The notes below the pieces were generated by a model, which saw only the letters and a list, made by a program, of their open reading frames with translations, made no database searches and was not told where the DNA came from. Of a stretch of 64,000 nt of DNA, positions 28,773 to 37,551 are shown piece by piece. Positions within the stretch are counted from its first letter, which is position 1, and each line of letters opens with the position of its first letter. This DNA comes from Emticicia sp. BO119. Lineage in GTDB: Bacteria > Bacteroidota > Bacteroidia > Cytophagales > Spirosomataceae. The position numbers were made by a program, and so were the translations under genes. The stretch spans positions 1 through 64,000 of the forward strand of contig NZ_JACETV010000005.1 of assembly GCF_013912375.1 (NCBI RefSeq), given 5' to 3'.

Positions 28773-29225
28773 TCAATTCATACCAGACACATATAAATAG
28801 TAGTTGTGAATAATACTTAGTAAGTTTTCTTTTGTTAATGGTTTATTCAAGAACATTTTTATATCCTCTATTTCATCTGCTTTGTTTTTATCACTTGGGT
28901 CAATAGAAGAAGTGAGCATGACAATAAAAAACTTCGACCTCGTTATTTTGTCAAATTTTTTATACTCATCCAAAAAATCCCACCCGTTCATTACCGGCAT
29001 ATTAATATCCAGTAGGATAATACCCGATTGAGGGAAATTTTTGTTGCTTGTATATGCCCCTTTACAAGTCAGAAAATCAATAGCCTGCACACCGGAAGTT
29101 ACTACTTCGACATGGCTTTGTACATGGCAGATTTTAAGTAATTTTGTGTGAAGTAAATTAGTAATCTTATCATCGTCTACTAATAAAAAGCAGTTTATCT
29201 CTTTTAAAAAGTCATTTTGATTCAT
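28773..29225 (-). CDS. Single-domain response regulator (CheY-like receiver)
   Basis: The protein has 150 residues, a complete receiver domain with no output domain. Acidic residues are in FLLVDDDKITN, the phospho-acceptor Asp in ILLDINMPVMNGW, the Thr/Ser in VMLTSSIDPSDK and the Lys in FLNKPLTK. This type (rcp/RRR family) commonly pairs with a GAF/PAS sensor, and such a gene lies 106 nt upstream on the same strand. It probably relays phosphate to a separate partner. Confidence 0.85.
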   Translation of the reverse strand: MNQNDFLKEINCFLLVDDDKITNLLHTKLLKICHVQSHVEVVTSGVQAIDFLTCKGAYTSNKNFPQSGIILLDINMPVMNGWDFLDEYKKFDKITRSKFFIVMLTSSIDPSDKNKADEIEDIKMFLNKPLTKENLLSIIHNYYLYVSGMN

Positions 29226-29331
29226 CTACATCTTTTTGTTTCACATTAATTGAAAAACAACTAATTAACAAAATTGGTTATTTTCTTTTCATAAAACTAC
29301 TGATACAAGTCTTAACAATTCTATCTGATTA

Positions 29332-30489
29332 TCAGGCGCTTAGCTTTTTAACCTGGTCTTCAAGGTATGCAATATAGGCCATGTTAACCTCTTCTCTCTC
29401 TTTCTTTTCACTTAAATCTCTGGTCACTTTTGTAAACCCTATTACTTCGCCTTCTTGGTTATGAATAGCAGTAATAAGTATGCTACCCCAAAATCTTGAA
29501 CCATCTTTTTTAACTCGCCAACCCTCATCTTTGGCAAAACCTTTTTCAGTAGCAAGATTAATTAATTTTTGTGGGCGTTGTATTTCTAAGTCTTCGCTTG
29601 TATAAAATACTGAAAAATTTTTACCTATAATCTCAATAGGTTTATAGCCTTTTATTTTTTCTGCTCCCTTATTCCAATTTTCAATATTTCCTTCTTTATC
29701 TAAAAGAATAATCGCGTAGTCTTCAATCTCTTCTACCATTTTATAAAACCTGTTTGTCCGGATATCCTTATTCTCAATAGTTTCATTTACAATAGACAAA
29801 ATTTTATTATCCAGATTATTTGTTGCTTCTACAATCATTTGTATCCATTCTTCATCGACTTCCTGATAGTTATATCTAACAAGATTTACCAACCCCATAA
29901 TAGTTGTTAAAGGATGACGAATTTCATGTGATTGTATAAAGGCAATTTTTTGTAAAGACTTATTTCTTTCTTCTATTTCTTCTACTTTTAACTTAAGAAG
30001 TTTATGACTAAGATCAAGTTCCATCAGGTTCGTAATTTGACTTGATAAAACAGCCAGCGTTTTTTGTTGAAGAGGTGTAAGAGTATTGGGTTTTAAATCG
30101 AATAAGCACAATGAACCAATAGTTATACCGCTACTCAATAAAAGAGGGGCTCCGGCATAAAAACGGACTTTGGGTTCGGTATAAACTAACGGATTATCAT
30201 CAAATCTACTATCCTTCGTTACATCGTCAATAACCATCAAAGATTCTGATTGAACAACATATTGGCAAAAGGAAGTTTCTTTTGGCATAATTTGAATACT
30301 TACTCCTGAGCGTACTTTCAGCCAATTTACGTCCTTATCTAACAGGGATAATAAAGCGACAGGTTTTTCACAAAGTTCAGCGGCAAGATCTACTATTTCC
30401 TGATATTCTTTAGATTTATCAAAATCTATTTGAAGAAATTGATGAACTGCTTCTATTCTCCTTTTTTCAGCTAATTTAAAATCCTTCAT
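29332..30489 (-). CDS. GAF-HisKA-PAS sensor protein lacking an ATPase domain
   Basis: The protein has 385 residues. A GAF domain (about 5-160, KPVALLSLLDKDVNWLKVR, FYAGAPLLLSSG) is followed by a coiled linker, a dimerisation/phosphoacceptor helix with the H box FIQSHEIRHPLTTIMGLV (about 185), and a PAS domain with PAC motif (about 245-370, WNKGAEKIKGY, IGKNFSVFY, GFTKVTRDLSEKKERE). No HATPase_c domain follows; the frame ends 17 residues after PAS. Either phosphate comes from another kinase or the protein is a non-catalytic scaffold. It precedes a receiver-only response regulator, so a split phosphorelay is likely. Confidence 0.8.
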   Translation of the reverse strand: MKDFKLAEKRRIEAVHQFLQIDFDKSKEYQEIVDLAAELCEKPVALLSLLDKDVNWLKVRSGVSIQIMPKETSFCQYVVQSESLMVIDDVTKDSRFDDNPLVYTEPKVRFYAGAPLLLSSGITIGSLCLFDLKPNTLTPLQQKTLAVLSSQITNLMELDLSHKLLKLKVEEIEERNKSLQKIAFIQSHEIRHPLTTIMGLVNLVRYNYQEVDEEWIQMIVEATNNLDNKILSIVNETIENKDIRTNRFYKMVEEIEDYAIILLDKEGNIENWNKGAEKIKGYKPIEIIGKNFSVFYTSEDLEIQRPQKLINLATEKGFAKDEGWRVKKDGSRFWGSILITAIHNQEGEVIGFTKVTRDLSEKKEREEVNMAYIAYLEDQVKKLSA

Positions 30490-30579
30490 TTTAACTCAAA
30501 AATGAAATTTTTAGAATTTTATGATACTTGAATTATTAATTAAGGCGTCGCAGAAGTTGATGATTTTTGAATTACAAAT

Positions 30580-30618
30580 TTCGTAAAAAAATTAAAAAGT
30601 TATTAATTTTTTTACGAA
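30580..30618. other. 15-bp perfect inverted repeat upstream of the GAF-PAS gene
   Basis: TTCGTAAAAAAATTA (30580-30594) is exactly inverted at 30604-30618 with a 9-nt loop. It lies upstream of the minus-strand sensor gene and could be an operator or a structured leader. Confidence 0.45.
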
Positions 30619-30934
30619 AAATAAACCATCAAAAATTGCACCAGATTAATAATATTAATAAGTACAAAACCAATTATATATTAAATTGTTTTTAGAGATT
30701 GATGTGATTATATTCAAAGTTATATTATCTCTATTTGAACCTAATTTTTGTTCAGAAAAGTTTATAGAAATTACCCATATATAAATAATTAATACCCTTT
30801 TACGTTGCCTTAGTGGTCTCTTGGTTTCAATGGTTTTCCTTAATGAATAACCATTTTCATAATATATCTACTACTTCTTCCTGCAATCATTTGTTTACAG
30901 AGTTTATTTCCTTCAATTGGCTGAATCAATATTC

Positions 30935-30973
30935 AAAAAAAAACGCAACCACCTGACAATAAGGTGCTTGCGT
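30935..30973 (-). terminator. Intrinsic terminator of the S74 fibre gene
   Basis: On the minus strand ACGCAAGCACCT pairs with AGGTGGTTGCGT (one mismatch) and is followed by eight T. It lies about 180 nt after the stop of the minus-strand S74 gene. Confidence 0.85.
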
Positions 30974-31008
30974 CTGTTTACAGATAAAATAAGAGTCCAA
31001 TTCACATC

Positions 31009-31074
31009 CTTTTGGCATATTAGCCTGCGGTCTACCATACTTTCCAGTTGCATATAAATGCAAATACTTGCAAA
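31009..31074 (+). repeat. Dispersed repeat, copy B
   Basis: This is the partner of 28298-28361 in the same orientation. It lies in the 3' untranslated part of the S74 gene. Confidence 0.5.
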
Positions 31075-31155
31075 ACAAATTAAGGCTTAGTTTATTTAAT
31101 TAGTCAACTACAAGTTTTCTGGTAATAAACCGCTTTCTTTTTAGGATAGAATTAA

Positions 31156-32475
31156 TTATTTACTTTCTGTTCCATTATTGACAGCACTTCTCAGCCTCAC
31201 CAGCTCAGCCTTTATTTCTTCAATTGAAGCAGATAGCAATTCGTTTTTCTTTGTCAGTTTATCTATCTGATTTTGTTGATTTTTGTTGATGGTATTGAGT
31301 TCTTGTACAGCATTCACCAAAGGCATTACAAAATCAGAATAGGCCAGAGAATACATACCATTATCCGATTTTTTCAGGCCACTGAAAGGTATATTCAACT
31401 CTTTCATCACTTTCTCAACGTCCTGTGCAATGAAGCCATCATAACGAGTCTTATTACCATCAGCAATATAATTATAAGAAACAGTCTGCAAACGGGTAAT
31501 AAAATCTAAGTCCAAGCGGTTGGTGTAAAGAATATTTTCTTTTAGACGTCGGTCGGATGGGTTACTCCAGGGCACTTGTCCTTCAATGACTGAAACGGCA
31601 GAATTACCTATTCGGACTTTGTTGGAGGCATCGACTGTAGTGGCATAGCCGATAGCTGTTGCGTTTATATAATCGGAACCAGAAGGTACATCTGCATTAT
31701 GGCCTATAAAGGTATTGAATCCGCCGACACTATTCGCACCAGCCTGATTACCTATGGCGGTGTTGTAATTGCCTGATATATTATTGTACAAAGCACCACG
31801 GCCTATGACAACATTGTAGCTCCCGGTTTTATTTTTATACATTGATTCGTAGCCTCCTGAAAAATTCATTTCCCCTGTGTAGTTATCATATAAAGCTACA
31901 CTACCTATACTGGTGTTTCCTGAGCCGCTTTTATTGCTAATAGACGACCAATACCCTACTGCAACATTATTATTGCCGGTAGTGTTACCTGCCAGTGCCG
32001 AACTGCCAAGAGCAGAATTATTTGAACCAGACACATTCGTATTAAGTGCGTTCCCACCCACTACCACATTATATTTTCCTGACTCATTAAAATATAAGGA
32101 AAAGCTCCCGATACCGATGTTTTCGTATGACTGATTGCGTTTTGATGCAAATGCACCGATAGCGATATTATTAAAGCCTGTTGTACTGTTTTGCATAGAT
32201 GCTTTACCTATGGCAATATTGCCGCCTCCTGGTGTATCAATGTCTTGCAGGGAGTGATTTCCGATAGCTATATTGTTATAATCAGCCATTTTTTTATTAA
32301 GCGCATAACTCCCAAAAGCAATGTCACTATTTATTTCAAAGGTATAAGGTGGCTTATTGTTATTTGTTAAAAATCCCTGGGGAGTTAAAGTAATTGAGCC
32401 TTCATAGATACTGGTAACTCTTATTTGTCCGAACGACGCATTCATTATAAAAAAGAAGAAGAGTAGTTTTTTCAT
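31156..32475 (-). CDS. Secreted head-repeat fibre with C-terminal S74 (endosialidase-type) chaperone domain
   Basis: The protein has 439 residues from the ATG at 32475; a GTG at 32520 is in frame but the ATG gives the signal peptide (KKLLFFFFIMNASFGQ). Residues 40-290 are 14-residue YadA-like head repeats (NNIAIGNHSL, NNIAIGAFAS, NNSALGSSAL), forming a trimeric beta-prism. The C-terminus is an intramolecular S74 chaperone with the Ser-Lys dyad in SDRRLKENI, followed by a coiled coil. These self-cleave after trimer folding. It lies just outside the prophage and has a close paralogue inside it (35472-36764). Confidence 0.85.
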   Translation of the reverse strand: MKKLLFFFFIMNASFGQIRVTSIYEGSITLTPQGFLTNNNKPPYTFEINSDIAFGSYALNKKMADYNNIAIGNHSLQDIDTPGGGNIAIGKASMQNSTTGFNNIAIGAFASKRNQSYENIGIGSFSLYFNESGKYNVVVGGNALNTNVSGSNNSALGSSALAGNTTGNNNVAVGYWSSISNKSGSGNTSIGSVALYDNYTGEMNFSGGYESMYKNKTGSYNVVIGRGALYNNISGNYNTAIGNQAGANSVGGFNTFIGHNADVPSGSDYINATAIGYATTVDASNKVRIGNSAVSVIEGQVPWSNPSDRRLKENILYTNRLDLDFITRLQTVSYNYIADGNKTRYDGFIAQDVEKVMKELNIPFSGLKKSDNGMYSLAYSDFVMPLVNAVQELNTINKNQQNQIDKLTKKNELLSASIEEIKAELVRLRSAVNNGTESK

Positions 32476-32866
32476 TGCAGAATTAGTCAAAGAATGAATT
32501 TTAACTGCATGACTGCTCACGCAAACGAAAGGTTGGAATTTGTATTATTTCAGTAAACAGGTCTGAAAAGTTGCCTACAAAACAAAGACCCTGATTAATT
32601 TACTTTGTTCCAATCTCTAATTAGCATAAAAACAAAAAGTGCCTATAGTCATAAAACCATAAGCACTTCAATTTTGTGGAGAAGATGGGACTCGAACCCA
32701 CGACCTCTTGACTGCCAGTCACCAACCTTTCTTTATATTGCTTTATATTTCGTAATGTTTTATAATAGAAATAGGCTTTTTTAGCTTAAAATACGACTCT
32801 TTTTACTCATGTCTTTATAGTAAATTATACTGACGCATGAATTATTTATTGCAACTTTTATTGCAA
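32476..32866. other. Host-phage junction region
   Basis: The 391-nt region holds the tRNA-derived attachment site (32677-32721). Between it and the integrase is an AT-rich segment with a direct repeat, CTTTATATTGCTTTATATT, that may be an integrase arm site. Confidence 0.6.
32677..32721 (-). other. Prophage attachment site: 3' end of tRNA-Ala(GGC)
   Basis: On the minus strand these 45 nt give the GGC anticodon in the loop CTGGCAG, a variable loop AGGTC, the T-arm GTGGG-TTCGAGT-CCCAT, the acceptor strand CTTCTCC and discriminator A. The 5' half (acceptor, D-arm, 5' anticodon stem CTTGA) is missing: the bases beyond 32721 do not pair. This is the signature of integration into a tRNA 3' end, and the integrase gene lies 146 nt away. 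The complete tRNA should lie at the far end of the prophage, beyond the window, on the same strand. Confidence 0.85.
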
Positions 32867-34240
32867 CTATAAAAGCGCTTTGAGGTACTCTTTTACCTGG
32901 TCATCTTCAAATGAACCTAAATAGTTTTGTGTAGTGGAAAGATTACCGTGCCCTAAGGATTGGGAGATAAATGGCAATGGTGCCCCACTTCTCAAAAGTA
33001 TAGTTGCAAATGAATGTCGAGCAGTATAGGTATCCATTTCAGCATCAATTTCTAGCTTTTCAGAGATTAACCGCATATGTTTATTGGTAACTTTGATAAT
33101 CTGTTTTATGACAGCTATTTTTCTTAACTCTGTATCTGCTCCATCGAGAAAAGGGAAAAACAATTCACTATCTTCATTGTTGTTTTTTAACTTTTCGAGT
33201 AATGGTATAAGTTGAGGAAACAACATAGCTACTACCGCTTTTTCTTTCGATTTAGTAGCTGATTTTGTTTTATTTCGGATAAATCTAATAACCTGGTTCT
33301 TATAATCAACGTCCGCCCTTCTTAGCCGGCATATATCAGAAAAATTCATTCCATTAGCCAGGTAACTAAAAACCCACAATATCCAGCTTCGTTCTTCGAA
33401 AGAGTTGTCAGTCGGGATATAATTCAATATCTTTTCTATATCAGCTTTAGATAGTGCTTTTTTGATATTCTGCACGGATGGAATAACAAAGGCCTTTGGA
33501 CCAAACGGATAGTTTTCGTTTGAAATAACTTTATCGGCAATAGCAGTATTATATACAGCTCTGACATAACGCAGATATATACCTGTAGTGGTGGGGGATG
33601 CTGGAGATGGTTTGCCCTCTTTTGATTGTGGAGATTTACCATATTTGAGCATCCATTTTTCGTATTTTCTCAGAAAAGAGATGGTAATAACTTTGAAAGG
33701 CAAGCCATCAGCCTGTAAAGATAGCCCTAGCACACTTCTTTCATCTTTAGAAAGAGAGTCTAAGAACCTGTTCAATGATTTTGCAGCCATTTCATAGCCT
33801 GTAGCTGTACTTATTCGCTCTTCCTGAAATAAATCCTGAGATACTTTTTGCAAGGCGATGATTACATCTGTGATTTTGTTGCTTTCTGGATGATTGACAG
33901 ATATTTGAGGATTTTCAAAGTAATGTTTGAAAGTTTCAAACTCAAAATTATCACCCAAAACTTTTATTATTTCTTTAGCCCGATTTAAGTCAGAATCCTG
34001 TTTTTCGTAAAGCTCCTGGTACATAGATATTACATACTCATTTTTTACCTTACCTGACAGGCCGTTTTCATCGATAGACCTTTGCAGGATTTTAAATTCT
34101 TTTTCAGGCGCTTTATTTCCGGTTGTGAAGAGTCGGTTTTTGTAATTGTAGTAAACATTCACTTTTATCATACCAACCCCTTTAGGCAAGAATTTAGACC
34201 TGGTATCGAGAAATAAGCTTACAGTTACTACTTTATTCAT
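32867..34240 (-). CDS. int: Tyrosine recombinase (phage integrase, Bacteroidota type)
   Basis: The protein has 457 residues: an N-terminal Arm-DNA-binding domain (VTVSLFLDTRSKFLPKG), a SAM-like core-binding domain and a catalytic domain with TARHSFATILLRSGAPL (about 408), SLGHGNLSTTQNYLGSF and nucleophile Tyr (about 438). The position of catalytic Arg I reads NGMNFSDICRL, with Asn where GLR is usual, a variant I know from other Bacteroidota integrases. It lies next to the tRNA-derived site that it presumably uses and forms an operon with an HTH gene 5 nt upstream. Confidence 0.92.
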   Translation of the reverse strand: MNKVVTVSLFLDTRSKFLPKGVGMIKVNVYYNYKNRLFTTGNKAPEKEFKILQRSIDENGLSGKVKNEYVISMYQELYEKQDSDLNRAKEIIKVLGDNFEFETFKHYFENPQISVNHPESNKITDVIIALQKVSQDLFQEERISTATGYEMAAKSLNRFLDSLSKDERSVLGLSLQADGLPFKVITISFLRKYEKWMLKYGKSPQSKEGKPSPASPTTTGIYLRYVRAVYNTAIADKVISNENYPFGPKAFVIPSVQNIKKALSKADIEKILNYIPTDNSFEERSWILWVFSYLANGMNFSDICRLRRADVDYKNQVIRFIRNKTKSATKSKEKAVVAMLFPQLIPLLEKLKNNNEDSELFFPFLDGADTELRKIAVIKQIIKVTNKHMRLISEKLEIDAEMDTYTARHSFATILLRSGAPLPFISQSLGHGNLSTTQNYLGSFEDDQVKEYLKALL

Positions 34241-34245
34241 GTGAT

Positions 34246-34677
34246 TTAGTCAGTTTGCAGCGGAGATTGTATTAAAGCGTGTTTTCTTTTTTTAGAGGCT
34301 GCTCTATCAAAATTTGAAAGGATCAGTTTAAATTCATTGATAACCTCTTTTAATTGTTGATTTTCTGCCTCCAGCTCATCAATCCTTTTCTCCATTCCTA
34401 TATGTTTAGGTGATTTCTCACGGCCTTTTTTATACTCAAAATGTGGGCCTTCTCCTGTTAAAAGGTAATGAGCAGATGCTCGATAGGTCTCAACCAAATC
34501 AATGAGCCATGCCATTTTTAGCATATTTCTTGAGTGATTTTTTTTAAGTTGAGTGATATTACCAATATTGATTTTATGTTTTTTGTAGAAATCATTCACA
34601 TATGACAGTTTCTTATCCCGGACGAGCTCATCCAGAATTTCAAAAAATCTTTTAACTACTGCTTCATGACTATTCAT
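34246..34677 (-). CDS. CI-like helix-turn-helix protein with C-terminal coiled coil
   Basis: The protein has 143 residues. The N-terminal 75 residues resemble phage CI/XRE DNA-binding domains, ending in the characteristic AHYLLTGEGPHF. The rest is a coiled coil (EKRIDELEAENQQLKEVINEF) without a peptidase or other effector domain. It is encoded 5 nt upstream of the integrase and probably controls it or excision. Exact target unknown. Confidence 0.7.
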   Translation of the reverse strand: MNSHEAVVKRFFEILDELVRDKKLSYVNDFYKKHKINIGNITQLKKNHSRNMLKMAWLIDLVETYRASAHYLLTGEGPHFEYKKGREKSPKHIGMEKRIDELEAENQQLKEVINEFKLILSNFDRAASKKRKHALIQSPLQTD

Positions 34678-34701
34678 ATATTATCTGTCGTTTACTCTAT
34701 G

Positions 34702-34917
34702 TTAGGTGTACTTTTGAGTTAAGGCATAATCCTGTTTAGAATGACCTCCTTTTGGAGTTCTCGACATTATGTCGAGAACCTGATAATCTAAACCGGGACG
34801 AAATGATTCCAATAGATTTGATTTAATCCATCTGGCATATTTAGATTGAGCCAATTCAAGCTTTTCATAAAGCTCAGTCATTCTATAAGGGTATTCTCCT
34901 CCGTGATTGGTCAGCAT
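34702..34917 (-). CDS. Short AntA/AntB-like antirepressor N-terminal domain
   Basis: The protein has 71 residues. WIKSNLLESFRPGLDYQV followed by PKGGHSKQDYALT matches the AntA/AntB antirepressor domain (WIK..., GG..K-DY-LT). Full antirepressors have an added C-terminal domain, which is missing here, so this is a stand-alone or truncated form. It lies among lysogeny regulators. Confidence 0.65.
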   Translation of the reverse strand: MLTNHGGEYPYRMTELYEKLELAQSKYARWIKSNLLESFRPGLDYQVLDIMSRTPKGGHSKQDYALTQKYT

Positions 34918-34957
34918 ATTATAGTTGTATATGGGTTACTTATTTTTACTTTGGTTC

Positions 34958-35440
34958 TCAATCATTCACTGGCAAAGGTGCTGACACCATTTTATAAGCC
35001 TTCCAAATATGATTTATATCGCTTTTCTTCAATGTGATTGAGCCTTCACCACTGGTATCAGGATTTGCGTAGAGTGTTAAGGTGGATTTTTCAATCAAAT
35101 CATTTTCTCTAATCCTTTTGATGGTTATTTGATTTGTATTGAAATTCACTGCATAAACACCGCTGGCAATAGTATCCCAAACCTCAATTTCAACTTTTTT
35201 GACAAGAAGTTTCGTCTGTGGTGCATATAACATACTATAATCATCTAACTCTACATCAAAAACCAAACAGCCTTCAACGTCTTGAGGTAAATCGCAAAGA
35301 ACTTCATAGGTTGGCAAGTGAATAAAGGTATTTCTGGATAATGATTCCAGAAAATACATTTTGAATTTTCTGTTTACCAGCGGAACTTCAATAAACAAAG
35401 GGTCTTCAATAATCCGGGCATTCGATTCTAAAATGATCAT
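34958..35440 (-). CDS. Hypothetical protein, possibly S24-like fold without catalytic residues
   Basis: The protein has 160 residues. The C-terminal half (GVYAVNFNTNQITIKRIREND, ANPDTSGEGSITLKKSDI, IWKAYKMVSAPLP) reads like the beta-rich C-terminal part of LexA/S24 repressors, but the SGDSM and Lys motifs are absent. It could be a decoy partner of the true repressor at 37552. Low certainty on function. Confidence 0.5.
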   Translation of the reverse strand: MIILESNARIIEDPLFIEVPLVNRKFKMYFLESLSRNTFIHLPTYEVLCDLPQDVEGCLVFDVELDDYSMLYAPQTKLLVKKVEIEVWDTIASGVYAVNFNTNQITIKRIRENDLIEKSTLTLYANPDTSGEGSITLKKSDINHIWKAYKMVSAPLPVND

Positions 35441-35471
35441 TTTGTTGTGTGTGTTTTATGTTTTGTTTTTA

Positions 35472-36764
35472 TCATTTAGATGCTTCTGACTTGCTACTTA
35501 CTTTCATTCTTTCCAATTCAGCCTTTATCTCATCAATCTCCGATAATCTGGCTGAGAGCAATTGATACTGTTTTTTTAGCTCCTCTATTTGCGCCTGTTG
35601 CTCTTTGATTGCATTGGCCAATGGCATGACAAAATCAGAATAAGCCAGAGAATAAGTGCCGGTTGAGGATTTTTTTAGGCCGCTAAAAGGTACACCAAGC
35701 TCCTGCATGACCTTTTCAACATCCTGAGCGATAAAGCCATCATGCCGGGTTTTGTTATCGTCTGCGATGTAATTGTAAGAGACTGTTTGTAGTCTGGTGA
35801 TGAAATCTAAACCTAACCGGTTGGTGTAAAGTATGTTTTCTTTTAAGCGGCGGTCGGATGGATTGGACCATGGTACTTGTCCTTCAATTACTGATACAGC
35901 TGAATTGCCTATCCGTACTTTGTTGGAGGCGTCTACTGTTGCTCCATATCCTAATGCGGTGGCGTTTATCCAATCTCCTGCGGAAATATCTGCATTGTGA
36001 CCAACGAATGTATTGAAACTTCCAGTGTTATTGCTACCTGCCTGATAACCTATAGCAGTACTATAATTGCCAGACAAATTATTGTATAAAGTACCTCTAC
36101 CTAATGCTACATTATAACTTCCTGAGATGTTTTTATAAAGCGATTCGTGACCAGCACCAAAATTCAATTCTCCTTGATTATAATAAAGTACAGAATTGCC
36201 TAATGCAATGTTATCTGAACCCGTTGAACTCTGAACCATTGCCCGAACACCAATAGCAGTATTAAAACTTCCATTTGTATTGGTGCCCAGGGCTCCTGTG
36301 CCTAAAGAGATATTATTAGAACCAGTTGTATTTCCACCTGAAGCACTGGCTCCAATCGCAATATTATATGTGCCAGAGGTATTATTTGCTAAAGCATTAT
36401 TGCCCAAACCTAAATTATTCCATCCTGACGTATTGCTTAAGGCTCTCATTCCAATTGCAATATTAAGCTCGGTTCTTGGACTATATTTCATCGCCTCTTG
36501 TCCTATCGCAATATTTGCCAGGCCATCAAACATGTTTTCCATGACATGATTTCCAATTCCTATATTATAGAGACCGGATTGGTTTTTATTAAGTGCCAGT
36601 GAGCCAATAGCAATATCTCCTGATAGTTGATATTGAGGAGCTTGTAAATAATAATTGCGGTGAAAACCATTGGGAGATATTGTAACTGAGCCTCCGATAC
36701 CTCCGGTTTCAATCTGGCTATAAGAGCAATAAGAAATAAATAAGAATAGTAATAGTTTTTTCAT
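35472..36764 (-). CDS. Secreted head-repeat fibre with S74 chaperone domain, prophage copy
   Basis: The protein has 430 residues from the ATG at 36764 (signal peptide KKLLLFLFISYCSYSQ). Architecture equals that of the host gene at 31156: head repeats (YNIGIGNHVM, LNIAIGMRAL, NNISLGTGAL), then SDRRLKENI and a coiled coil. The S74 region is nearly the same as in the host copy. It is carried on the minus strand among lysogeny genes with a small membrane gene and a lipoprotein gene, a lysogenic-conversion cassette by position, not a virion tail gene. Confidence 0.82.
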   Translation of the reverse strand: MKKLLLFLFISYCSYSQIETGGIGGSVTISPNGFHRNYYLQAPQYQLSGDIAIGSLALNKNQSGLYNIGIGNHVMENMFDGLANIAIGQEAMKYSPRTELNIAIGMRALSNTSGWNNLGLGNNALANNTSGTYNIAIGASASGGNTTGSNNISLGTGALGTNTNGSFNTAIGVRAMVQSSTGSDNIALGNSVLYYNQGELNFGAGHESLYKNISGSYNVALGRGTLYNNLSGNYSTAIGYQAGSNNTGSFNTFVGHNADISAGDWINATALGYGATVDASNKVRIGNSAVSVIEGQVPWSNPSDRRLKENILYTNRLGLDFITRLQTVSYNYIADDNKTRHDGFIAQDVEKVMQELGVPFSGLKKSSTGTYSLAYSDFVMPLANAIKEQQAQIEELKKQYQLLSARLSEIDEIKAELERMKVSSKSEASK

Positions 36765-36769
36765 CACGC

Positions 36770-36967
36770 TTAGTTGTTAGTATCGGTATATAATGAGTCA
36801 GGCAAATAATGTTTCAATAATAAATCCTCTTCTTGTTTTTGATATTCTTCTATTTTCTTTGAATAATAATCGTCAGGCATGTCTTTTGAACCGAAATAAA
36901 TAAATGCTCCTATTATCAATAGTATGATTACTAATAATAAACCATTTGAAATGGTGAGTTTTTTCAT
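36770..36967 (-). CDS. Small single-span membrane protein
   Basis: The protein has 65 residues: one N-terminal membrane segment (LLLVIILLIIGAFIYFG) and a charged Tyr/Glu-rich tail. It starts 25 nt after the lipoprotein gene stop and ends 5 nt before the S74 gene, so the three are probably one operon. Function unknown. Confidence 0.65.
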   Translation of the reverse strand: MKKLTISNGLLLVIILLIIGAFIYFGSKDMPDDYYSKKIEEYQKQEEDLLLKHYLPDSLYTDTNN

Positions 36968-36992
36968 TTCGATTTGTTGTTTTTGAAAAATA

Positions 36993-37529
36993 CTAATGCA
37001 ATAGAATATTTTCCCGTTTCTTTTGAATACCAGTTATTTCATATTTGAAATGATAGTCAATTGTTTGGTTGTTATAAACAAGTGGGAAATGAATAATAAT
37101 GTTTTTTCCTATACTTTTTTTCCCTTCAAAAAAACATGTTGATGTCCATGAGCCAATTCTACTGATGTATTCAAGATTTCTACCTGATACCAATACACTG
37201 TTGATAAATGCATTTGCCGGTATATGCATACTTAATTGCTCTTTGTTTGAATCAATACCTCTCATCTCGCCATCATAAACCCTAAAGGCTTCTCCATCTA
37301 TGATTACAGAGGCTCTGTTCCAGTTGATAAACAGACTCTTATCTGTTAAGTTTTTAACTTTATATATTAGTCTTGAGCAAGTTGGCATTTCCTTAATTTC
37401 AAACTCTATCAATTTATCGGATATTATTCCTGATCTTGGTTCAGTCATTTTTGTATTGTAGTAAATTGTAGACATACACGAAGAAGATACGTATGCCATA
37501 ATAAGAACTACACTTATGTATCTTGTCAT
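36993..37529 (-). CDS. Putative lipoprotein
   Basis: The protein has 178 residues. The N-terminus MTRYISVVLIMAYVSSSC fits a lipoprotein signal, with a weak lipobox SSSC at residue 18. The remainder is beta-rich with no family I recognise. It is encoded with a surface fibre and a membrane protein in the prophage lysogeny region and may alter the host surface. Confidence 0.6.
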   Translation of the reverse strand: MTRYISVVLIMAYVSSSCMSTIYYNTKMTEPRSGIISDKLIEFEIKEMPTCSRLIYKVKNLTDKSLFINWNRASVIIDGEAFRVYDGEMRGIDSNKEQLSMHIPANAFINSVLVSGRNLEYISRIGSWTSTCFFEGKKSIGKNIIIHFPLVYNNQTIDYHFKYEITGIQKKRENILLH

Positions 37530-37551
37530 AGTAATGTTTGTTGATTAATAA

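Larger units (their letters stand above)
30490..31155. other. Long intergenic region with three structures
   Basis: No gene is supported in this 666-nt region. It contains a 15-bp perfect inverted repeat (30580-30618), a strong minus-strand terminator (30935-30973) and copy B of a dispersed repeat (31009-31074). Confidence 0.45.
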
